Shown piece by piece: positions 13,301-25,500 of a DNA stretch of 64,000 nt. This DNA is from Anticarsia gemmatalis (Eukaryota; Arthropoda; Insecta; Lepidoptera; Erebidae). The DNA is taken from contig NC_134753.1 in assembly GCF_050436995.1 (NCBI RefSeq), forward strand, positions 10,106,001 to 10,170,000, read 5' to 3'. The notes beneath the pieces are model-generated. The model worked only from the letters and a program-made list of their open reading frames with translations, ran no database searches and was not told the DNA's origin. The position numbers and the translations under genes are program-made. How positions within the stretch are numbered: position 1 is the first letter of the stretch; each line of letters starts with the position of its first letter.

Positions 13301-16300
13301 AAATAGGATAATGGTTTTGTAATATAAAACTGCAATCGCATCGCTGGTTTATATTACAAAACCATTACCCTTTAACTGTTAAAAATGTACCCAAAACTTT
13401 TCTATGGGGTTCATTTTCCAACTTTTCGTACTTTAAAAACGTTTTATGGTGGGGACAATCGTTGTAATCTGGTGAAAAATATCCATAAAACGACCATTTT
13501 GCCATCGTTAATACTGTAATAAGGCTATTATGGTGTACACATGGGATGTATAAAATATGACTGTACAAAGTTTTAATGCAACTCATAAGCAATACACTTG
13601 AATAGCAGTTTGATTGTTTACTTGTTGTAATAACTTATTAATGGACAACCTGTTCTTTTGTATTCTTTAAACTTTATGTCATACTATTATAGCCCCAGAA
13701 CTTAGAAGAGAGCATGCACGATTTACTTAAATAGCAAACGAGAGTTCTGTGTATTTCCAAAATAAAGTAGCAGTAGCAAACAGGCCACTGTCAGCTGCTC
13801 AATGTATAAAATTCGGTATTTTGTATGCCTCTATTAGCCGCGAACCTTGGCTGGACAAGGCTCTCTAATAAGTTGTGGGACTATGGCGCTAGTCCCCCAT
13901 TTGATAATAGTTATATGGCCTATTACCGGCATCGCTGCAGCTCCCGTGGGATTTCGTGACTGTTGCATTTTGTTTCTGCTATCATCTGGTTTCCTGGAAA
14001 CCATTTTTTTTTGGAATGCATTTTGCTATTCCGTATAGGTCTTCAACGTCTGTTTTGTCGAATGATTGTGTGTCACTGACTACGGTAATATAGGCCCACT
14101 TTCCGAGTGGTTATAGATTACGTATTTGATCCGATCTCGATTCAAATGGGTGGTTTCCTCCCATTTGACGACTATATCATCATAATAGTCAAGTAAAGTT
14201 TTGAAAGAAAATCATATTCTAAAATCGGATTGCAACTCTCAAGAGATACAAGTAAAAATCCACTAAAAATATCAACGGCTGGATTTTACAACGGTATTAC
14301 AAGTGCAGTATTTGTTTGGCCCAGTTGAAACGTTTCTCGAGTAAAATAAATAGGGAACCTTTCGTGTGCCCACAACCCCAGGATGCTCGTTTGCAAATAG
14401 CTGATAATTTATTTAAAACAGCCGAATAAAACAACGATGTTTATTATTCGGACGCTCGCGAATGGAATGCTTTTCACACTCTTAACAATATAAGGGACTA
14501 AGACAAAAAATTTAAAAGTAAGACTTAAGTTCGTTTTCACCACTTTTATGAAATAGCTTATCACATAATATTTTGACAGTTATGTTCATTCATTGACATT
14601 AATTGTCACCTAATTAACAGACGCTTAAATAAAAACTGCGAACCTTGTACCTCGATTCTGTACCACTATCGACTACCGACAACCGGCTAGCTATCGAATT
14701 TTGACATTTAGAATGTACTGCCAAAATGTTTCCTACGACACCCGTCAGAGGCGCTGATCCGATTTTCATACAAAATTTCTCGTTGACAGTTCGGTTGTCG
14801 GCAGTCGATAGTAATAAAGAATCGAGGCACTGGTACTTAAAATTATAGCTGCAAATTATTAAATTATCTGCCTGTTAATAAGAAAACCTATAGATAGAGA
14901 GAAACAAACGACAACAAAGACTCTGGTTACTTTATTTGTGTCTACCTTAAACAAGCCGGAGGGCAAAAATCCAGAATCTTCAAACACGATTTCCCAAAAA
15001 CCTCCATTTTCGTATTATGCCGTTACATGGCTAAGGTTACGTTTTGTAAAAAACTCGACAAAAAGCCTCTAACGAAGAGGCAAGAGGCTCATACATTAAC
15101 GCGGCACAGACAGTCTGTTTCACAAATATAATGAGTAAGATCTCTTTATTTTATCCGATTGTGGATGGAATAATGATGTAGTTTGTTTTTCTCTTTGTGC
15201 TTTGTTTGTAAGTGGTTTATAGGATGAGATTTAAAGCTTTTGTCTATATAATAAACGTGAATTATTTATTATTTTTACTTTTGCTTGTCGCAAGTTTATT
15301 TAGGGTCGCCCATCACACGCTGCCGATGGTATATTTCTTGTAGTTTCCATTTTTTTTTTATTGACTTTGACGCTGGTACTCGGTACACTCGGTACAGATT
15401 GACGCAAAGAAAATATGCCGGTGGCGGGGTTTTGTAATTTTGACCGGTGGCCCATATGTGGCGACGCTTATAATGATAAAGTTAATTCCAGTTTAATGTT
15501 ACATACCCCCAGTTTCTGAGTACATTTAGGGGTAGTTTATCTAATCCACAGCATTTGTATATGCGTTTCTACGCTATTGAATAGATAAACTACCGCTAAA
15601 TGTGCCTCAGAAACTGGGGGTTAGACAAGTACAAGTCGGAACAAAACTCAAGGACTGTAATGGCCGCGTCAAAATTAAGATTATTTTATTTTTATTTTGA
15701 ATAGAAACTTATACTACCGCGATCGTTAAGCTTTTATTACGCTAAGATTAGTATTTCCATAAGAGTCTTAGATTTCCTTATCACACATGTAACACAAACA
15801 GCTTTTTATACATGTTCTAACGTAACAGTTCTCAATATAGATCTAGATTTATCTAGTCTAAACATTTAGAATGGACTCTATTTAAAATGTTCTGAACCTT
15901 GAGACTAGTGGGTAAACGTCTGGAGTAAACTAAATAAACGAGATTTATTATATTTCTAATTTAATTCTGTATTTTTAGAAGAAAGTTTTGTTTATGAAAT
16001 TATTTAAATGGAGATTTTATTTGCTTATTTTTGGTATATTATACCTAGTTATCAGTATATTTAAATAATTACGATATAATGATATCATATACATGGATGA
16101 TATAATACATGGTTCACGATGGTAGTCACCACTTTGTACAGATTGTCGCAAATAAAATATGCCGGGGGCAAAAAAGATGAAAAAGATTGTGATGTCTACC
16201 GCTGAATCTGATAAGATTTTCATACAACATAATTCTATGGCTAGCCGGTTGTCGGTCGTCGATGGTGGTAGAGAATCGCGGTACAGCATTGTGTTTAATC

Positions 16301-18107
16301 AAACAATAAAACACAACTCAGGTTCATATAAAACAAATGCCCCACATATTTCCTCTTCCTAATTCTTCATACCATCGATACATTAATGAACAAACTCATT
16401 ATTGTAAATATTTGTTCACAAAATGGTATAAAGTCGGAGTCAAACATTATCTTCTACATTTACCTACGAGTAATTACTGAGAAGTTTTTGGTGCGTGTCT
16501 TATTACATATTTGATTAGAAGTTCCGCGAACACATATACCTACATATGTATATACTATACTAATATTATAAAGTTGAAGAGCTTGTTTGTTTGTTTGTTT
16601 GATTGATTGTTTGTTTGTTTGTTTGTTTGAACGCGCTAATCTCAGGTACTACTGGTCCGATTTGAAAAATTCTTTCAGTGTTAGATAGCCCATTTATCGA
16701 GGAAGGCTATAGGCTATATATCATCACGCTACGGCCAAAAGGAGCAGAGTACGAGTAAAAAATGTTACAAAAACGAGGAAATTTTTGACGCATTCTCTCT
16801 TATGTGACGCAAGCGAAGTTGCGCGGGTCAGCTAGTATTATTATATGAAATGTTGTGACAATGTCCGTAAGTCGTTATAAAAACTACTGAACAATAAAAT
16901 TTTACAATAATATAGCTTCGATATCAATATAGACTGTTTGCAAATTAAAATCTTTTTATTTAAGCTATCAGCTATTGTTTTCAATTTTTTATTGTTATTA
17001 TGTTAGTATATAAAATCTGTCTGTTATGCTCTCACAACTAAACAGCTGTAACGATTTTCAAAAACCAATACTCTCCCATTGTTAGGAAATTAGTTTTTAA
17101 TATTATCAACAGTATATAGTAAAAATATGGCATGAATCTTTAAACCAAAACCGCGTGACTCCGCTAGTGGTAGGCACATACATGTATCCTGTCTTGAATA
17201 CTAATTAGTCATTTGTATCCATGTAGAGCAAATTGTTTCAAGAGTTCATTGTAATCAAATTAAAACAGCTTAATTTGCTTTTATTGTACCTATTATGAAG
17301 TTCTAAGAATGGGAGTAACATGTAGTTAAGATTGAAAATAGAAACATTAAGTAATATTTGTGATGATATTACAAGTTTGAAAGTCTATCTGTATGTTACG
17401 CTGACACAACTTAATTGCTGGCCTCACTTTTATAACTTGTACTTTTTATAGATGAGGTTCAAAATTAGGCATGAGAAAAAAGATAGGTTCATAAACATTT
17501 TTTCAGGATGCCTAATTATAGCCGACGGTTCGTGCCGTGATAAAGACCGGAGGCCGAGACATGATAAAAATATCATACTTCATCTTTAATGGCCAGTAAC
17601 ATGAATGTGCTTAGTATGTTTTATTTATTATATATACCTATTGACATTTAAAAAGAGCAAGCCGTGAGTTTCTTGCCGTTTCTTCTCACGAGCAACAGCT
17701 TTTCCGAAACGGTGGTAGATAAAAAATATTTTGACGATTTCAAATACTTGTTAAAGTTTATGAAATAAAGAATATTTGACTTTGACTTGACTTTGACTTT
17801 ATTTATTTAAACTTCTTATACACAAAAATTGTATAAAGGCGGACTTAATGCCAAAGGCATTTTCTGCCAGTCTACCTTGGGGTGATGCAGAGATTAAATG
17901 AAGTAGGTACTTAAATAATAAAAGAGGAAAATTAATTTGAGAAAGAGGTTTACAAATAAATAACAATGGTTCATGTGAGTGTACATAAATATGGATAAGT
18001 ATATACATACATAATTATTAATAATGATAAAATATTAAATACGAATAAATCAATATATTATCTAAATAGACGATATTAAAAACATACTATAAACTAAATA
18101 TAATACT

Positions 18108-18162
<55 letters not shown>

Positions 18163-19480
18163 TTTTTATAATTCATAAATACAAACTATGATAAGTGTGA
18201 TGTTTCTGCAACTTGTTTTAACAAGAGATCCCGAACTTTGCTCTTAAACGTAAGACGGTTAGTAATAAGACAGATTGGACAGGAAAAGAAGAGTTGACAA
18301 ACCCAGAAGTGTGTGAAGGGCAGAGAAGAAGAAGATTATTAGAGGAACGAAGGTTACGGTTGTGATTATCACACAGATATTGAAAGTAAGGAGTTAGGTA
18401 GGCTGAGGGAGTAGAAGAAGTAAGGAAAGAGAAGAGAGTCGTGAGTGCACGTAAATTACGACGCTCACGAATGGGCAGCCACCTAAGCTGGGAGCGATAT
18501 GTAGATATATGATCATACTTGCGGAGGTTGAAGATGAATCGAATGCAGTTGTTGAGAAGGCGGTCAAGTTTATTGAGGAGATCTGCATTCAGGTCGAAGT
18601 AACATACATCAAAATAGTCAATCAGTGGAAAGATTAAGGTCTGCACAAGCATTGCTTTAGTCGTGGATGGGAGAAAGTTTTTGAGACGATACAGAGCCCG
18701 CAGTATACCAGTGACCCTCTTGCAAACGTTAGATACTTGAGCAGTCCAGCTCAGAGTTGAGTCCAAGTAAAGGCCAAGATCTTTCACAGTAGGGGTCAGT
18801 TCTATTATTGAGCCATCAAATACTACCGGTGGTACTGATACGTGACCTAGCCTACTGATGCTGCGATGACTGCCTACGACTATCGCCTGACATTTGTCAG
18901 GGTTAACAGCCAAACCGAACTTCCTAGACCAACACTTAATGTGCTCAAGGTCACTGTTGATCATGCCGACAACTGATGCTATCCCTTCCACTGTTCCTTG
19001 CGCGTAGAGTTGCAAGTCATCAGCGTACAGATGATACGCACCCTGAAGATTTTCGGTTAGGAGATTGATGAAAATAGAAAACAATAACGGAGAGAGGATG
19101 CCGCCTTGTGGGACGCCAGAATCGAGTTCACGCCAGTTCGATGATAAGTCACCGATGTGAACCGACTGTTGGCGTCCTTTAAGATATGAGGAAAACCAAT
19201 TCAGTGCACCAGAAGATATATTCAGGTGACAAAGGATGGAAAGAAGGATATCATGACTGACGGTATTGAAGGCGTTCGAGAAATCAACCAAAGCCACCAC
19301 GGTGACTTTAGTGTCCTCCATGCCCGCCCTTATATTGCCAGTCACTTTAAGGAGTGCGGATGTAGTGCTGTGACCTGGTCTGAACCCAGATTGAAGTGGG
19401 TTAAGCAGGTTGTTGTTTAATAATAATAATAATAATAATAATCATTTATTTCGACCAAACGATCATACACATATAAAAAG

Positions 19481-19527
<47 letters not shown>

Positions 19528-22500
19528 ATATATATATTACAGAAGAACAAAATTAGAGAAATAATTAAAATAAACAAAGCATATTGAGATCATCTGTTTG
19601 GAAGCATATGAATCATACAGCAATGATTCAAGTAACAACCGTCGAAACGCTGCGCAAATGCTTTCAGGATGCTGTTAGGGCTAATCCGTACTCTGCTTAG
19701 CAGAGACGAGTAACGTTTGCGCATTGTGGTGTAGAAGCAGTTGACGCGCGCGTCTGCAAACATACCCGAGGCGCTGCAAAATCGTGGCAACCCCACCAAC
19801 ATCCTGAAAGCATTATTATATTGTACACGAAGGGCGCTGTACTGTCTTTGCGTGTAATCAACCCACAGGCTGCTGGTATAGAATGAGGTACAGTATGCTC
19901 TAAAAAGAGTAACTTTTACTTCCACCGTGCAGCGAGCAAACCTGCGGGCTATCATATTTGCTCTGACAGACAACGCCCTACGCTCTCTTTCTATATCTTC
20001 ATCGTCTTTCAAGTCAGAAGTGAGCCAGTGCCCTAGGTATTTAAATTTCTCCACTCTCTTTAGGACACTACCATTCATTTTCACTGCCGGAATGACAGAT
20101 AGATCTCTATTTCTGACTTGAAAGACCCTGAACTCGCTCTTCTTAACATTATAAACTAAGCCATGTTTAAGAGCATAGCGTTCACAAATGCTCAACATTT
20201 TAGACAAGCCACATATAGAGGCACTAAGCAGCACCATGTCATCAGCGTAACTCAAGTTATTTACAGGGACTCCATCAATATGACAACCGACCCTGGCGCC
20301 GCTCAGTTGCTCTATCAGCGCGTTAACATAGAGGTTAAATAGCTTGGGAGAGGATAATCCTCCCTGCCTTACCCCACATTCCAACCTATATGGTTCTGAG
20401 TAAGCTCCAGACCACCTCACGACATTGACCTGGTTAAGGTACCAAAACTTAAACATTCGCTTAAGCTCCGAGGGCATACTGATGTCTTTAAACTTTTCCC
20501 ATAAGATATTATAGTTAACCAGGTCAAAGGCCTTGGAGAGGTCCAGGAAACACGCATATACGGGCGTTTTGCGACTTGTGTAGTACTTGACAGTTTGCTT
20601 AAGACACAAGATTGCAGTCTCAGTTGACAGGCCAGGCCTGAAACCAAATTGGTTATCATGGATCTTGAGGCAATAGTCTAACTCTGTATTAAGCAAACTG
20701 TCAAGAACCTTCGCAACTATGGTAGCGAGAGATATAGGCCTGTAGTTTAACTGTATTAACACAAACTGTGTTAATTGCTTGTGCACACAGGCCTCAAGCA
20801 CCTTGGAGAGGAAAGGGAGAATCGATATGGGTCGGAAGTGAGCTGGACTCGATGGATTTGGGATTTTAGGTAACGGGATAATGTAGGCTTTGCGCCACAG
20901 AGAAGGGAAAGAACCGGAGGTAAGGGAGAAATTTATGATATGGGAAATGGCGGGGAGTAGGTGATCCAATACTGTGACGATCATATGACGACTGACGTCG
21001 TCAGCGCCTACTGCATTGGACTTAATTGAGAGCAAAACAGAAGGGATCATAGTTGGGTCGGGGTAAATTATTAACGGAACTGACAGTGTAGCACGTGGTT
21101 TGGTGATCTAAAGGTACGGTAGAAGTGAAATGAATGTTAATGTCATCCAAACCAACCGTGCACTGTGGGACATTACTTCGGTCTTTGCCGATACCCAGGG
21201 TCCCTAGGAACCTCCAGATATCGGCCGGGGAAGAGGAAGAAAGATTACTTAGAATGTGTCGGCGTTTAGCGTTGCGTACCATCTGATTGCATCGATTCCT
21301 TGCAACTTTGAACTGAACCCAGTTGTCGTCACAGCGGTCCCTACGGAACTTTGCAAATGCCCTATCCCTACGTCTCATGGCAATGCGAACTCCCTCAGTC
21401 ATCCAGGGAGCAGGCGGTCGTTTTCAATGTTAAACTCATTTTCTGAAATTTGCAAAGAGACATTATTAGGTATGATTCATTATTGAAGAAATCTATAATC
21501 ACGCTTCTATTTACGAGAATGGATAGTAAATAAATATGAACCCTTGTTCTATTTATTTATATCAGAGAGACAACAAAAGGGTCCTATTTCCTTCCGGCAT
21601 TCGGGTGCGAAACCTTAAAATTGCCTTCCTACAAACATCGGAATTAAAAGCCTCTATATACGACAGCTAAACAATAATAAAGGTTCATATCTGGAAGACA
21701 AGGGTTTTAAACCTTTTTGTTTTGGGCAAAAGTATTATATGGCTTGGTTTGCTATGTATATGGCAGATTTAGTAAAATCTTTTTTGCTAATTCTGACAAG
21801 AATTTGGCTAAACAATTTAGTATTTTGATGTGTTTTTTTAGTATTATTTTCGTATTATTATATATACATATATTCTTGGATCGTAATGACTGTGCTTACT
21901 ACGGAATGTTAAATTTCAATTATTTTAATTTCAATAATTGATTTTTTTAATAGAATGTCTGATGTTTTAAGATTCATGCTGCCCTTATTGAACAACAGCA
22001 CACAGATGTTTATTTAAGTATTCACACCGCTGCTATGGTTTCCGACCACGGTTTGAGTACCACTGCTATAAAGTCCCCATTTTAAAGTATTGTTCCTGAC
22101 GTTTGTAATATGACCTTATGCAAAACAAAGGTAATCTGATATTAACATTATTTGAAAGAGAAGCGTTGCTTTGATCCCATTTACGTAATAAAATTCACGG
22201 AAATCCTTCGCAACGGATAGATTAATTACAAGGAATTCAAAACTACTGTTGTAAAGCAATTTATAATAACAAAGCTTTGATTATTTCCTTTACTTATATA
22301 CTAGTTTATAACCGCGGCATTGACGGCGTTGTGACGTTTATTGAAATCTATCAAATCACTAAATTGTATCGAACATGGTTCATGGTGTACAAGAGGCACC
22401 AAAAAATTGAGAAATTAAATTGTACCTCATACAATATGATAATATGTAGTAGTGATACTTAATCAATATTGACAACATCTTATTGAGTTTTGCCTTAATT

Positions 22501-25500
22501 CTTAACTATTATTATAATTGAATATGCACAAATTCATTTGGTGGTAACACTCTTAAAAAAACTCTTCAAGATTGAGAGACCCTTAAAAGTTTCAACAAAA
22601 ATTAAATTCAGCTTGAAAGACCTATTTACAAGGTGCATTTATAATATTCAAATAATTTATTATTCGTTTCTCACAGACTTGAGACTTTTCTCAGGAATCA
22701 TCAAAGCTTTCGTCTCCATTTCAGGTGAAAATGACCCGTGGCCGTAAATCTCTTATACGGACAAGGTATACACAAACATATATTTTTTGTAATTACACTT
22801 TTAAGAATAAATTATATTATACACGTTGGCTTCGTCAGAGATGTATAAAAACACTCATGTTACGCAATTAACTATTATAGAATATAATAGGGAGCGAGCC
22901 TATCACTATAAACTTAGTCAAGCTACTACTAAACAATCCAAGAATATTTTTGTACAAATTAGAAAAACGAAAAACTCGTTGCCCAATAGGTGAATCAAAT
23001 CCAAAATCTTGTGACCAGTTGCCGAAGTTGTTACACTATAACTGTTCACTAGCGTGATTTCTCTAAAATCGGTACAATCGAGTGTCGTACATTTAATAAT
23101 AATATGTTCTACAACAATAGTTCCTACGGTATCCACTAGGGTCATCAGGTTTTCATACAAAAATTCTCAACCTAACCATCGATAATCAATAGCGGTAGAG
23201 AAACGTGCTGCTTATCACAGAAACAGTTTAATATAGTGCTATCTCTTTCCCACAATAGGTCTTGAATCGCTTGAATGTCAGAGTCCGGTCCCAACCGTGT
23301 TTATTAAACGGTGAGTTCGTAAACGTCATTAACTTAACATAAACTATTTCCTTTGATGTATCGAGTATTTCCAAGTATTAAATTCCACAGATTTCTCCAA
23401 GGACCTGGACAATTTGTAAAAGGCTTAATACTTTTGTAATAGCTTTTTGAAAGGTACTGGGAAATGATTCCCGTATTGGGATTTACAGATAAATATAATG
23501 TAATTAGGATAAAATTTATTTAATTTTGTTATGAAATTCCGTGATATTAGGTACGAAATCTAACTTTTAAGTTTGTTTCCAGATTGACGTAGTTCTTTGA
23601 TTTTTTTTTCGATATCAGTGAAACTCATACCTAATTCCGGCAGGCAAATATAGCATAACTATTGCATTTTTATTTGTTTTTAAGGTTTTCTTACATTTTA
23701 GTTCATGAGGTCTATCGACGTTCAGATTATAGTTGTCGGTCATTTTCTAAGTTACTAATAAAGTTGAATATTATGGCAATTTACGAACAAAATAAGTCAA
23801 CAACTTGACTACACGCCAACGTCATAATAGTATAATATCAAAGAAGGGTGTTAAAACTAAACCAACCTTTTTTAACATTCAAACGAAACTTGAATTTCGA
23901 GTCAAGTTCAAGCCATTTGTATCCTAGTCTGTTTTCTTGGAACATAATTAAAAGGTCAATGACCGAACAACTAAATAAGCCTCATTACTATGTAGTATTT
24001 ACAGGGTCGTTGACCTTTGAGCTTTGACCTTTGACCTAGGTAATAGGAATCTTATAATCCTACAAAATTCACATTTCATTTACATTAGCGAGGTATTTAA
24101 TTATAAAGTAGATTTATCTTTAGGACTGTTAAAAAGACTCGTGTCTGTTGGGAGTTAAACGATTTTAAAAGTAGGAAACGGAAGTTACTAGAAAGTAATT
24201 ACTACAATTAGAGCTAATTATAGTTAACGCTGTATCTGACTGCGAATATTATCGATAGCTTAGAATTGGTACGGAAAAATAGACGATAGATTTGTGGATT
24301 CGCGGCAAAATGTACTTAGGAATAGAAACTGTGACTCCGGAAATTATCAGTTATGAGTTTTCAATATCTAAACGTCACGGTTAAAATAATTTTAAGCTTT
24401 TAAGAACAGCAAATTAGTATTACAATATTAAATTAAAATAATAATATATTAAGACACCTGTCGGAGATAGGTCACAGGGGAAAACTATGGGGGAGGCTTT
24501 TGTCCAGCAGTGTGACGATTAGGGAATGCAATCCCGACTCGAGATCGTCAACTCGAGATCCCTCGCGATCAGAAATATCAATCCCGCGGGATCCCGAGAT
24601 TTTCGGGATCCCGTCTAGTTAGTAAAAATAATACAATTCGAACGGCTTGTTTAATGTAATATGTGTGTGATAGTGTAACAAAGGCTTTTATTTTCTTTCA
24701 AATAATAATTCATTGCATTCACAATGAATTATTATTTGAAAGAAAATAAAAGCCTTTATTTTTGAATATTACTAACAACGTAACATAATTAACAGGTGTA
24801 ATAACATAATCAAAAAAGTAGGTGTAGCTCCAGGAGATCAAAATAAAAAGTAATCACATGGCATTTTGAAAGTAGCCTCTTAAAATACAAAGTGTATCAA
24901 TAGTACGAGCTTCTAATCGGCATCTTAAGTCTATTGCAATGTAGCCAGCTGCTGAAAATGCCCTCTCCGACAATCCCGAACGGGATCTCGTCATATTATG
25001 CTTCGGGATTGATCCCGAAAAAATACACGGGATCTCGCGAGATCGGGATCCCGCGAGATCGGGATTGCATTCACTAGTGACGATACAAGCTCATAATAAA
25101 TATTATGACACCAAATTAACAGGCACAGCACATACACTAGGCAAGTAGAAGACGAATAAAATTTGTTCACAATGATTTACAAATTGAAACTTACTGTATA
25201 ATTATGTGACCCAACATCTCTCTTGAACAGCATCCTTATAAGCTTAGAGGCTGCTGTGAGTGCTTGATAATCTTTGACGAGAAGATGAAGACTGTAGAGC
25301 ACTCCCACTAGTAAGGCTAACAGGATTATAAGCCTGGAATAGAAAAACAGAGCTTATCAACGGTTGCATTAAAAAGTAATGGAAAATAGATAAAAAGGAG
25401 TTATTTTTTACGTCAATAACACCTAAACGAAACCAAGTCCTTTTTTTTAGTCAATAATATCTTAACGAAAACAACGAAAATAATGAAAGTATTAAGCAAT

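Larger units (their letters stand above)
17800..21490 (-). mobile_element. Outer LINE (L2/CR1-like), interrupted
   Basis: The 3' end on the minus strand carries 'aaaatgcctttggcattaag' 'tccgcctttatac' and an (AATA)n-like tail. A separate 3' end of the same family is at 56886-56968. Coding parts are 21022-21402, 20757-21050 and 18218-19417; the missing join is filled by another LINE at 19421-20755. A frameshift near 21045-21050 and a further one near 21405 break the upstream frame. The endonuclease part is essentially absent, so the copy is 5'-truncated and dead. Confidence 0.8.
24520..25076 (-). mobile_element. Non-autonomous hAT relic
   Basis: 557 bp flanked by an exact 8-bp duplication GTGACGAT (24512-24519 and 25077-25084). 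Terminal repeats are TAGGGAATGCAATCCCG and, inverted, TAGTGAATGCAATCCCG. Both ends are packed with GATCCCG/CGAGATC words, which would suit subterminal transposase binding. A perfect internal inverted repeat is at 24680-24757. The 8-bp duplication and the encoded C-terminus make hAT secure. Confidence 0.93.
24454..25110 (+). repeat. SINE-like repeat split by a hAT element
   Basis: 'acctgtcggagataggtcac' and 'gggaggcttttgtccagcag' end at the hAT target site. 'gtgacgatacaagctcataa' 'taaatatta' resumes after it. Removing the insertion and one 8-bp copy restores a continuous repeat of the '...gtccagcagtgggacgatac' type. A related fragment is at 35154-35215. Confidence 0.65.
10942..25194 (-). other. 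Host gene intron 2
   Basis: This 14.25-kb interval between the two best exons holds a long-inverted-repeat element, tRNA SINEs, MITEs, a Helitron, a nested LINE cluster and a hAT relic, each listed separately. The intron exists only if the exon model is right. Confidence 0.6.

Noticed and set aside
18218..21402. A single intact LINE with a frameshift
   Set aside because: The RT motifs occur twice from two unlike proteins and an (ATT)n tail lies in the middle, so two elements are nested.
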